Shown: in pieces, positions 42,154 through 53,600 of the stretch
Layout: each line of letters opens with the position of its first letter
Numbering within the stretch: position 1 is the first letter of the stretch
Assembly: GCA_034508935.3 (NCBI GenBank)
Contig: CM067443.1
Coordinates: 123,684,257-123,748,256, forward strand
Reading direction: 5' to 3'
Source: Berghia stephanieae
Lineage: Eukaryota > Mollusca > Gastropoda > Nudibranchia > Aeolidiidae
DNA length: 64,000 bases
Translations under genes and position numbers: made by a program
Notes under the pieces: generated by a model
Told to the model about the DNA's origin: nothing
What the model saw: the letters and a program-made list of their open reading frames with translations, nothing else
The model's database searches: none

Positions 42154-43360
42154 TTAAAATATTACATTCTGATGAATCGACTTTATAGATGAAAACAATT
42201 TTTTGGAAGAGACAGACTTTGATAATCTTCTAACATGGTCAACATTAACAATTGTGGAAGAAAGTGGGATGTGGGACTCTGAAAAAGATTCTGGCAATAA
42301 AACAGAAGTGATCAATGCAGGGGTACATTCAGGTTTGGCTGGATTCTGAGTAGAAACAGACGTAGAGGGTAGAGGGGTAGAACCAAAAGTGAATGACGAT
42401 GATGGTAGTGGTGCTGAACATGAATCAGGTGTGGACACATTCCGAGAATATTCGTGGAGAGATGAGGGGTAGAACCAGATACAGTAGAAATGCAGGACGA
42501 TGGTGGTGGTGGTGGTGAGCTGAGAATCTTAGTAGAAGTAGAAGGTTGACTTGATGATGGTAGTACAGATGAAGGAAATAAAACGGTTGGCTGAGGACTC
42601 AGTGCTGGCCAGTCAACAGTAGACGACGGTGGTGGTGAGCTGAGAATCTTAGTAGAAGTAGAAGGTTGACTTGATGATGGTAGTACAGATGAAGGAAATA
42701 AAACGGTTGGTGAGGACTCAGTGCTGGCCAGTCAACAGTAGACGACGGTGGTGGTGAGCTGAGAATCTTAGTAGAAGTAGAAGGTTGACTCGATGATGGT
42801 AGTACAGATGAAGGAAATAAAACGGTTGGCTGAGGACAGTGCTGGCCAGTCAACAGTAGATGACAGTGGGGGTGGTTGTGGTGGCGATGACGAGGGTGGC
42901 TTTGTGGCTGTGGCAGGAGGAGAGTTTAGCTGAATTTCCGTCAGATGACAGGGAAAGAAGGGTTTCCTGAGCCATGCCTGAAGTGCTGCTGGGTCCCTGC
43001 TGATATTTTTTATCAGCTTCCCCTTCTTTGTTTCTGCAGCGAGATACATGCCTCGCAACTTCTCTCTCGTGCAAATTACAGGAGAAGACGATATGTCTCC
43101 TAGAAATTTATGGAAGTCTCCATAAGTATGTCCATGTTTCAGGAGAAAATTGCCGAGGTCCACAGCAATTTCCTTTGACACAACAGTCTTTTTAAAATTG
43201 TTCTTCTCCAATGTCATGTCTACACCAATGGCATTGAGGGCATCACTGATGTGGTGAAGATCCACAGGTGCATTCAAAAACGTTTTATCTTTCCCTTTTG
43301 CCGCCTTCACCACCTTCAAAATTTTTCGCCAGATACTATTGACAGGATAACTTCGAGTCT
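42154..43360 (-). pseudogene. Upstream coding part of the same gene, with frame breaks in a Pro/Ser-rich linker
   Basis: From an acceptor near 43362 the frame reads RSYPVNSIWRKILKVVKAA, then FLNAPVDLHHISDALNAIG and LRGMYLAAETKKGKLIKN, up to AWLRKPFFPCHLTEIQL (about 42945). This looks like a folded domain of about 130 residues. A Pro/Ser/Thr linker follows, with 120 bp tandem repeats whose copies differ by single-base length changes. The frame therefore jumps several times before it resumes at MSTPDSCSAPLPSSSFTFGS (42438-42154). Either the gene is decaying or the repeats are misassembled. Confidence 0.5.
42517..42870. repeat. Three tandem copies of a 120 bp unit
   Basis: gagctgagaatcttagtaga begins units at 42517, 42637 and 42756. 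The units are 120 and 119 bp long and nearly identical; the third is slightly shorter. They code for Pro/Ser/Thr-rich sequence in one frame. Confidence 0.9.
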
Positions 43361-43399
43361 GGACTTAATTTGGAGAACCATTGTTCCACCTAGAAGGGA

Positions 43400-44090
43400 A
43401 AAAATAACCAGAAAATATTGAAGGGCTTATAACTAATGCATTAGTATATTAGAACAGAAAAAAAATAGAATCTTATACAAAAAGATAACCCTTGATAATA
43501 CATCAGAATCCAACAAGTTTAAAAAAAGATAAGGATTAGGTATGAAAAAATTAATATACTTTGCTCGAGAGAGGAACACAGGGATGGTTTAGAATCTAAT
43601 TGTATTCCATAGCAAACATCTAGTCTTGTCTAACCTAGTAAAGACCTTTTCAACTAGCGCTATTATACCAACAGCACATGGCCCATTGCTAATTGCTGAC
43701 TGTTGCAGGCATGCTTAAATTATATCATAAAAAGAGCCATAAACACGTCTTTTACTTGTCTATGTCACTCAGTCACTTGTAACTACAAACCCAAATAAAC
43801 TCAGCCATACATGTTAACAATAAAATCTACTAGCAACCATCATGAACTTATATGAATCTGAAAACTCCATAGCGGGACCTTGTGTTTTACAACAAAAAAA
43901 TCAAATCATAAGCTGGTTTAGCCTCACTGTACTGATAATATTAGCGCAGTAAAAAACATCAAAAACAACCAAAATATTTATCAAAAAAATATAATGGTGG
44001 CCTGTGACAACGAAAACAGATGTGTCATATATTCATAGAAACCTTACCTCAGACACTGTCGTTTTGGCTTCAAAGCGCAGATGATAAAGC
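43400..44090. other. Intron-like AT-rich DNA
   Basis: No coding signal. It would be an intron of the minus-strand gene. Confidence 0.4.
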
Positions 44091-44942
44091 TGGACAAACA
44101 GGTGTCACTTGCACAGGTGGGAGTGCAGGTCTACGACCTTTCCCCCTTCATCAAAAATGAAGCCCTGAGACGACTCATTTGTTCGTCATCTGAAAATGGA
44201 GAATTAAAATGTTCAAACTTATTTGAGATGTGATAATAATAATAAATAGTTTCTATACACCGCCTTCCCCCGTATTTCAACAAGCTCAACGCGCTAAATG
44301 ATTACTCATTACCATCAACACTATCTATCAAAACTCAACTGTCAAATTCAAATAGGCAGGATTCAAGAATTTAATATAAATCTAAAACTGATATTATAAA
44401 CAAGCAACCATCACCAAGTCAATCCCATAGCATCCAATAAAAACAAGCTTTTCTACCAAGTAGTCTATACAGTAAAAGGTTAAAAGTTAAATTTAAACTT
44501 GAGTTTTGAGTCACTATAGTATAATAGTAATAGTTCCATCAATCATGGCATGGGTGAAACTGGATCTTAAAAAAACGATTGAAAAACAAACAAGTTAGAT
44601 ACCACTCATTGATGACACCTGATGAAGAATGGAGCCGTCCTGTTAAGATTATTATTATAAGATCAAACAATGTGCACCAGATTTCGTCCCAATTGTCAAT
44701 AATTTCTTAATGAATGAGCTTGACTTAATTAATCTAAATTTCAGAAATTTGAGAAACAACTAGACTCTGACGTCGATAGTGTGATACTTTCCATTTCCTA
44801 GTACTAGTAGGACTCACAATCACAAGCACAAGTCTAGCAGTCAGGACGGACACTGACACGACCAGTTTCTATTATTTTATTTTTCATCTAGAAGTATCAG
44901 TGATAATGATGACACGTTCATTCTTAGCGATCGGTGGGCTCC

Positions 44943-45001
44943 GATAATAATAATAATAATAATAATCATGATAATAATAATAATAATAATAATAATAATA
45001 G
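44943..45001. repeat. (AAT)n microsatellite
   Basis: Two runs of AAT triplets separated by a CATG interruption. Confidence 0.92.
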
Positions 45002-45153
45002 CCTTCATGAATGAACACGAATACAAACATTATCCATTAATTCAGAAAAGTGAGTGGAGCAAACAGTATCATGATAAGATTAAGACAAGATAGAGAAAAG
45101 CTTCGATCTACTCAAACACCGATCATAATAAAATAAAAAACAATAAGATTTAC

Positions 45154-45185
45154 TTACCACATAATTCAAGTAAGTCCATGTCCAT
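45154..45185 (-). other. Candidate first coding exon of the 41.5-45.2 kb gene
   Basis: The minus strand reads MDMDLLELCG up to a strong donor (gtaagta). The next candidate exon, near 44190, opens after ttttcag with DDEQMSRLRASFLMKG. The pair joins in frame, but a stop soon follows, so the gene model is incomplete. Confidence 0.35.
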
Positions 45186-46688
45186 AATTGAAACACTTTT
45201 GACTATTCTAGATGGCTGTTTGGAAACGTTTGTCACTCCTTACAATCGGTCTCGGTCACCGGCAGTGTATCAACTCACGCGTCGGACGGTAGGAGAGAAA
45301 GAAAGAGAAAGCGGAAACAAAGGCTTTGCTTTTAAAGATGGCGCTATGTGTTGAATCAAGCCAGCATGCTGGATTTTTGATATTATAGCCTTCAAATGCT
45401 GCAGATTTTTATGGTGTAATTTTTTCGCCGTTTATTAACCGTTAAGAGAGTCAAATTTTCAGTCAAAAATAGGGCAAATTCAGTTAAATTTTAATAATAT
45501 TTTTGTTGTGTTTATAAACGAAAAAATTACACCACACGAAAGGGCATTAAAAGGAGATTCTCCCACACTTGATTTCACAGCTGTTGGTCCGTTCAGCTTT
45601 TAGCGCGAGCAGATCTTGTGACGAGACCCGAATTTCGGTCGATCGGTACGCAGTTTTCACAGCGAAAATTTGCAATCGGATCTCTTTATGAGGGCGTTTT
45701 TGAATAGCTGTTAAAAAGTTCACATAGCTTGAACAGTTTAAATATTTAGCTCATCTTGTAGAGCAAATATTGAAATATAATATTATCCTTTTTTTTATTA
45801 AATAAAGTTTAATTCAAGAGAGAGAGAGACAGATATTAACACCCACTTTTTGATCGATCCCGGCAAATTCGCCTGCCACACAGCGGTAGTTTGGGATACC
45901 TACTAGTAGATATCATTCATTTCAGTTATTTGCAGTAGTAGCCTTCGGGCCTAGAGCTTTATTGTACAGAGGATTGGGCGCCAATTATAAATAAACTACA
46001 TTATTATTTTCTTAAAATTTATTTTTTATTATTATTATTTATTTATTACAAAAAAAAGTATTACTATTATTATTTTGCGTTTCGTTGACGATGACGATGT
46101 GTCTGTTGTTTTGTGGTGATGGTGGTTGTGTTTGTAGTGGTGGCGTTGATGATGTAGTAGTGGTAGTGATGATGACTATAAGGATAATGATCAACCAACA
46201 CTGTGGAAGGAGATGATATGTCTGCCGACAACTCCACACGACACTGGGCTTGCGAGCTGACAAATGTATCATGTAGGCTTTCCAAAGACATACAGTATTG
46301 GCATTGCTGATCTTAGCACCATGTTTAAGACAGCTTATGATTGTGAATGAAATGTTTAAATCTTATCTACCTAACATACACTCATTCGTGTGAGCTCATA
46401 TACATTCATTTTAATTTTACATTCCTGGTCATATTTCACAGAGAGATGTCTAAGCAAGAATTTATTTATCTATTTAGCCAATTGGTAGGTTTGTTGGAAA
46501 AATGGCAATAAAAGTTGGCTTGGTAAGGTGTGATTGATGCAGGCCAACCTGAACTTGACAGGGGAGCTGCTATTTGACTAAGCAATCCTCTGCACTGTTA
46601 ATGTTTTTTTGTTTCACCTCCCCTACCCCCAATCTACTTCTTTGCGCTTGTTTAAATGGCTTTTGTTTTGGGATTTTTTCTTTTTCAG

Positions 46689-46796
46689 TTTCCCATGCCA
46701 TGTTTGATCACCTCAGGATGCAGTTTTCCTAAAGCATGCCATCCGGCAATTGGTTTGGTCCAGATGCAGGGACATCAGAAGGACTTGATATTTAAG
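46689..46796 (+). other. Exon-like open segment of 36 codons
   Basis: Bordered by tttttctttttcag and gtaaga, open in phase 0, reading FPMPCLITSGCSFPKACHPA, then IGLVQMQGHQKDLIFK. No partner exon was found on either side, so it may be an orphan exon of an unseen gene or chance. Confidence 0.3.
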
Positions 46797-46994
46797 GTAA
46801 GACATTTTACTTTTAACGTCTTTGGTGGGGCCAGATTACTTTGACATTGAATACTCATCCTCATCCATCCCTTGATGAGAACCCAGTATTAAATTTCAAT
46901 TATTTTTTAAAATTTATTTATTTATTTATTTTTAATTTTAAAAATTGTGTTCACTTTTGTTGCAGCTTTTTACACTTTTCGACTGAAGTGGCAA

Positions 46995-47175
46995 ATATTA
47001 ATCAGGCTACACAGACAGAGAGGAGCTCTCGGAGCTCAGCTGGTAGAGCGCTGATTAGCAATGATAGAGGCAGTTATCTGTCCTTGGTGCAGTGGAGATC
47101 TTTACTCCTGTCCACCCAGCATTATTGAATCTTTGAGATCTGGTTCTGGTGGATATTACTTTAAAACAATGTAAA
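46995..47175 (+). mobile_element. Possible degenerate tRNA-type SINE
   Basis: ggagctcagctggtagagcg is an excellent tRNA A-box context. No clear B box follows and no second copy was found. Confidence 0.35.
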
Positions 47176-47179
47176 GGCT

Positions 47180-48500
47180 AACTTACACCTGCCACTGTGT
47201 TTAACACTGTAGAATCAAGGATAATTCCTGGCTTTTTCGAATTTGAAGGCCTTTTTGTCTTTGAATGCAGAGAGAAGGTCACAACTGAGCCAAGGCCAAA
47301 AGGTGCTTTACTGACATACATGACAATGAATCCAGATTTACGACTAATGCTACGTGCAATCATCTTAGTTATCAAGTCAGTGTGACTAAGATCAAATTTG
47401 ATGGCAATTTGTTTCTGATTTTGTTCATGGTTATTGAGTTTGGTTGTATCTTTACTAAAACACTTCACTTTTCTGAGTAAAAATCTATTTTTAAAAATAC
47501 TGTTCAACTTGTAAAAGGCAACCATATCATAGAATAAATAAAAGGTTCATTGTTTAGTTGCATTTTTCATAAGCAACACCGCAGCCCCAGTCAGGGGAGA
47601 TATTTCGTTCCGCAAAGCTGTATCAAATGTCAAAAGGAACTGCTTGTGTTTTTTTATGAGTTTACCCACTTCTTGTTCAGTTGCCTGTGACATTTCTTCA
47701 AGGCAATAAGTTGAGTTTTGTTGCAGTCACCTTTATCTTTGTCAGAAGTTACTTTTTTTAAGGGTAAATTTTCAGAAGCGACTCTTAAAGGTATGTGTAA
47801 CTATAGAAATTATACTCAATATTAAGACTTGATGGAATGTAATAATATTTCATTTGGTTGTCTTGTTTATGGGGGGCGAAGTGGTTGAGTGGTTAAGGCA
47901 TTGCACTGTGATTCGGAAGGTCCCAGGTTCGAGCCTTGCTTCAGACACTTTCGTTTTTTTCCTTGGGCAAGATTATTAAACTCCAATTTGCTCACTTTGA
48001 CATGGGTGATTCTTGTTGTCATCAGACGTCTTGTTTGGTGGATTATCAAAATCCCTCATGGAATGCCTAGCCAACGGTATCTAATGGTGCCTTGGCTGAA
48101 GGGCTTAATTTAAAAATGAGTTTGCCATTTCAATATTATTTTAGATAATTCAATATGAGGTGCATAAAATAGTGTATTTGGTGTCATCATTTTCTCATCA
48201 ACAACACCAAGTATCTGTTGACATTCTGTATTATATGCAGCATCAGTTGCTAACTCATAAAATTTCCTTATTTTGTTGTCTATTGTTGATTTGAAAAAAT
48301 TGGTTTCGCTAAAGTGTCGCTTCTGATGAATGACACGACTGGATGTTTATGTATGAAACCATGTATTAATGTTATAACTTCTCTAATTGATAACTGTGAG
48401 TTATTTAATCTTGAAAATAAAGTTTTATGTGGTTGCAAAGTTTTTGAGTTGGTTTTCTGTGCTATTTTTGTTGTCATCGGTCATAAAGTGACACCATGAA
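47180..48500 (-). repeat. Unidentified interspersed repeat (split by a SINE)
   Basis: Parts are shared, in opposite orientation, with 52775-52830 and 54180-54450 inside gene 3. It carries decayed open frames of no recognised family. The middle (47871-48118) is a SINE. Confidence 0.45.
47871..48118 (+). mobile_element. tRNA-derived SINE (third family)
   Basis: gcgaagtggttgagtggtta and gaaggtcccaggttcgagcc are well-preserved A and B boxes of a Ser- or Leu-type tRNA head. The body ttccttgggcaagattatta is typical of such SINEs. Only one copy is in the window. Confidence 0.8.
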
Positions 48501-49930
48501 CATTTGTGTCAACTTTTAAATCACAAGTTTCACATATCTTTCAATCAAAAGGATACCAAAGGTTAAGGTTCCAAGTATATCTTCTGCCCTTTTAGGAACA
48601 AAAGTAAAGACTTCAAAAGAAGCATTTGATATTTAGCACCTTTTGTCCTCGACTCAACTGTCCATTTAGACAGTTTTGGAGCATGGGTCAAAGTCTGCCG
48701 GCTGGCCGGCATATCAAACAATTTCAATTGCCGGCTAATAAAATTAGATATTTACAGAAAATGGTTATCTCTGATAAAAATGAATGTAGGTACAGCACTA
48801 GTAGTAATGTATTACGTTACTATTATATTATTATTCTTGCATTTTGGTTTGAGTTTGACAGATGAACTGCTTTTTATCTTGCAGGCTTTTTGTTTTGCTG
48901 GTTCAGTCCTGGTAGGCGTTTCATTTTTTTCCAGTTTTGACCTATGCATTAGAGATGCAAGCTGCTTTGCAACGTCAGTGGAGACGATGATGGATCAATT
49001 TGATTTTTGGATAATGAAATGATTTTACATGCTTTTACAGAGGCAGTTGATCTGATGGTTCATGGATAAATTTTCACCAATATATTCACTTTATTTCTTT
49101 TCTTTTCTTTTTTTTTTTTTTGACGGTGAATATTAGTTCTTATAATAAATTCAAGTTTTCATTGATTGAGCTTTAATTTATTTATAGCCATCCAATCTTG
49201 ATTGTTGAAATTATAACTGTCAATGTCCCAGGTGATTGTGAGAATATTTTCAGGCTCGCCAGCTCATTTTTTAAGCAGTTTGCAGTTATGAAACAGGTTC
49301 TGAGCAAAAAGTGTCATCAGCTATTGGAGCTTTTGACACTCAAGGGGTGACAAGGGAATCATTTTATTTAGGTCAGATCTTCAGTAAGTAAAGTAAGTTT
49401 TGCCCTCTGGGAACCATCCTCTTAGTTTCTCACATTAAATGTTAATATTTATTTATTGTGAAAAAAGTTCAAGTACCTGAAATTATATAGACTTTTTCCT
49501 ATAAAAAATGAAGATTCATGTGCTGTATAATACAGTCATGATAAATCTTCCGAGGGGGTTTTGGGATTTTCTCAGAAATTTTCCGCTGATTTTGCCGTGT
49601 CAAATATTTTCCTCTGATTAAAGCCCAGGCCAAGTGGTGGATCCATGAAAAAATCACCATCATGTCTTGTGTCATATTTTAACACCCGTGCTCAGTTGCA
49701 TGGATTTTGGTGACACTTTTATGGCGTCAGTCAGTATGTCTAGAATGACACCAGATGTCAAAAATGACACAAAGCAATTGATGATAGAAAAGGAAGGGGA
49801 TGGGGGATGTGATAAATGAGTTTAGATTTTATTTGTAAAGTCAAGCTTGGTAGTACAGTTAGGGGTGTTTTTAAAAAGATAATTATTATAACTTCCCCTG
49901 ATTAGAAAAAAAAACAACCCCCCTCTCTCT

Positions 49931-49969
<39 letters not shown>

Positions 49970-49976
49970 CTCTCAT

Positions 49977-50029
<53 letters not shown>

Positions 50030-50500
50030 CTCTCTCGTTAGCTTTATAAACGTCATCTGGTTATAGAGAGATGAATTAATCTTTTACGATTATAAGGGGT
50101 GCTCCACTTAGTTTACTTTTTTAAACTTTGTTTTTACAATGTTTACAATTTTAATTTATTAAAGATACTTGTCTTGATTGTAAGATCCGAAACCACTGGG
50201 CTACAGTAACAAAGATAAAACAAGTAAAAGCAAATACTTTCAGACCTTTGTACCACAAGTTAATTTTAAATCTTTTGAATAGAAAATATGTTTTAAGATC
50301 GTTTTACGGAAAAGACAATTCTTTAAAAATTGACATAAAGTAAGTTATATCTCTACTATTAAGAATAGATGTACCATAGTAGTAGTAATACACGAGAAAC
50401 TATGATATTTTATGTTATGATTTTGTTTTGAGTTTGATTGATGGACCAGTGCATTTTCCTCCTTATTGACAAATTGCCATTATCATCACTGATGATTAGT
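48500..50500. other. Intergenic DNA upstream of gene 3
   Basis: AT-rich with a (CT)n tract at 49920-50036 and a small gccggc-rich inverted repeat at about 48690-48737. No gene seen. Confidence 0.5.
49920..50036. repeat. (CT)n microsatellite
   Basis: CT dinucleotides with a few ATT and single-T interruptions, about 580 bases upstream of the gene 3 start codon. Confidence 0.93.
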
Positions 50501-50616
50501 ATGTTTTCTTTTTCTTTTCTTTTTTTTTCTGCTGAACTCAACAGACAAAGAAGAGACACTTCATCATGAGAGTGTAAAACCCTTTTTGGTGGGAGCAGAG
50601 CTTGTAAGAGGGGATC

Positions 50617-53600
50617 ATGAAGGCACCTCTTCGAGCTACTGACAGCTCTACGATTGAAAAGTTGCGTGCGTGGTTGGGCACAGAATTAGAGCCCTTAGAA
50701 ATTGATAACAATGTGTGAGTTTATGACCATTTCTTGTCTAATATTATAGAATTTAGAATATTCTTTCATTTTTTCAATTACAACCTGTAAGTCCTCAGCA
50801 CCTTGCTTCACTTTATAACACCCACTATTGCCAGTTACTCTTGGTTATGGATTCTTCATTTTTCATGCTATATCTTCCTTCTGCCATTAAAATGGTCTCT
50901 GTTTTATGAGCAATCTTTCTGTCCTCAATTACTATGGGAAGAGTTGAAATTATTACGCCCATTGTTTTCTCAATAGCTCAGTAGTAAATTTCCATCTCAC
51001 ACAAAGCTTATTGATGCAGAGTGTAGAAAGATTTTTCTTAACCTACTCTCTAGCCAGCAGTGATTGGGTTGCTTGATCTGGTGGGCAGTATTTTATGACA
51101 ATGCTGCACAAATCTGGATAAACTTTGGCTGTTCGTATCTAATGGCTTCAAATGGACAACATTGATAAGTCGCAATATTTTTAAAGATATTTTTATTTGG
51201 AGCAATGTTCTTAATTGTTTTGTTTTTTTTTGGTGCATAAGTTTCTTTTAGGGCTCTGTTTCCGCTATGAATGCTATCTTTCTCTTTTTTGACTGTGTCT
51301 GTGTGAGACTTTGAACTTTGAATCTAAACTTGATAAAGCTTGAACAATTGAATCTCGGTGCAAGTCCTGTGACAACGATCTGTATTTATAAAAGGGATAA
51401 ATGAATGTCTTCTTTTGCTTTTAATTCTTACAGACAATATGCTCATCATGTGGTCACGATTTTTCTTAATGATGCCGATGTAGAGGATGAGCCTCTTAGT
51501 CCACCTGATGACTACTTGAGGGAGTTGGACAACCTTAGAACTGGTAAATCCATCGAACAAAAGAAAAAAGCGGCCGTGCAGTTCTTGAAGGGTGTCATCC
51601 CTCTTGTAAGTGTTCAGAAAATATTTTTTTTACTATACTTTAAACAACTAATGAATTGCACTCATGTCCATTGAAGTAATATTATAGTATTGAATGATTT
51701 ATGGACCTAGGCTTTCACAGATGTAACTCTCAATGAATACTGTTTTTCAATGTTTATTTTAAGGACAAACAACCCATTCCTTGTCTGATCGGGCAATTAA
51801 TTGATGAATTGGTCGAGCGTGTTGAAGCTACTAAAGTTAGAAACCCAAGAAGTGAGTATTGTCAGATTTTGATGTTAGCATAGTGGCCAACTGTCCTGAT
51901 TTGGCAATCTGATAAAAGAATGAAGAGAAAAAAAAAGTGGACTGCTTATATGTATGGAGTTTACCCTTGCATGTCCCAGGTTTATGCATTTTTAACTATT
52001 AACTTAATACAAGGGACATTTAAAAAAACTCTAAATCTAGATTATAATTTGGAGCTTTACTTCATTTAAAATAGGGAAACTTCGGGGTGTATTTGGCATT
52101 GTGTTTATTTATCATAATATAATTCTAATCAGTTATCTATTTAGAACTATAAATATATAAATACCATTCCAATTCCCTTTTCTTGTGTGCGGAAATTCCT
52201 CTTTCGGCGTTGAAATTCCTACGAGTGGTGTCTGAAATTCCTGTGAGCCATATTTACAGTTGGCGTCTCTGATAATAAATAAATAAAATTGTGTGGGGAG
52301 AGGGTTGAAAGAAAAGTGAATCAATGTATTACAGTAACTTAAATGTTATCTCTGTGTTATTATACTTTTGAAGAGTGATTATGACAGTTTCTTTCTTCTA
52401 CAATGTGTTACCCAGAATTGCTTGGTTCCATAAGTGTTAATGTAGAAGGATATCGCCGACAGACAAGCAACAAGAAATATAGGGTAGGGCAGGAAAGGTG
52501 AGTTTTACATTACAACAAATTGGACTAGGAATGAGACCATAAGTCGACCCCACAACCCGATAAGAGCAACATAACCTTGTCCTAATTTTCCGGTTGCTTT
52601 GGTTAAGTATTGAATTAATAAATGAGCCAAGGTCAAAGGATGCCATATGCCAAGTGCTTATTTCTCTATTTTTGTTCCTAAAGGACATATGTTATGGATG
52701 GAACCTTAAACTTTTGGTATTTTTATGATTGAAAGATAATGCATTAAGCTTTTTTCATGGCGTCGATAGATGACACCAAATACACTGTTTTGTGCACCTC
52801 ATATTGAATTGAATTGTCTAAAATGAAATATGTTTATATTTCATTAAGTTCTAAATGTTTAAGAGTTTTTTTATTACAGCATAAGTAATTTTTACTTTGC
52901 ATTGGTTTGGTGTTGATTACATCATGTGACAACAATGATCATTGTGTCATAATAACCTTTTTTTAAAAAAAGTTAAGTGCCCCAGAGTTGCAGACCTGCC
53001 AACTGTCCGGTAAAACCGGGATTATCCCGTTTTTTTTAAAGGTCAAATCCTGTTATCCCCAGTTCAGGTCTAAAGTCCTGATTTATGGATGATTGTTGGG
53101 TGCTGTATATTAAAAATACAAAAACAAAACCGAATAGTTTGTTTCGAATCTACCAGCCTTTTCAAATTCTATTGTTTTTAACGGAATCAATACCGTATTT
53201 GTCTGATTTAAAAAAATATACAATTGAACTGGGTATATCTATTAATTTTTGTTGTCTCTATTATTATATTTAAAACTGCTTGACTTTCGTCTCAACAGAA
53301 TTTAAATAGCACGAGAAGTGAATTGAATCCCATTTTATTTTCTTGCTACTCGCACTTTATTGAATTTCATTGTGGTCACTTCTCATTTTCGATAGTAGAT
53401 ATTTCCATTTTCTTGTGGATTTAATTAATTTTCTCATCATGGCGCCGCCGCCCCGTCAAAAAAACAAAGAACATGTGGTAATTCAGGAATGATTTTACTG
53501 TGGAATTTTCTTCTATCATTTCGTTAAAAGAGAGCATCATGCGCATTGCACAGCATGCAAAACGGACGGAGGCAAGAATGATGTGGTCAGTCATGTTTCA

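Larger units (their letters stand above)
39388..45905 (-). mobile_element. Possible large DNA transposon bounded by 19 bp inverted repeats
   Basis: tagtaggtatcccaaacta at 39388-39406 is repeated exactly in inverse orientation at 45887-45905. Between them lies a minus-strand multi-exon coding region of a type I cannot assign, plus non-coding DNA and a nested MITE. No target duplication or recognised transposase catalytic domain is visible, so the assignment as one element is an inference. Confidence 0.35.

Noticed and set aside
47871-47945. Possible functional tRNA-Ser/Leu gene
   Set aside because: The head resembles a tRNA, but no acceptor-stem pairing was seen and a SINE body follows.
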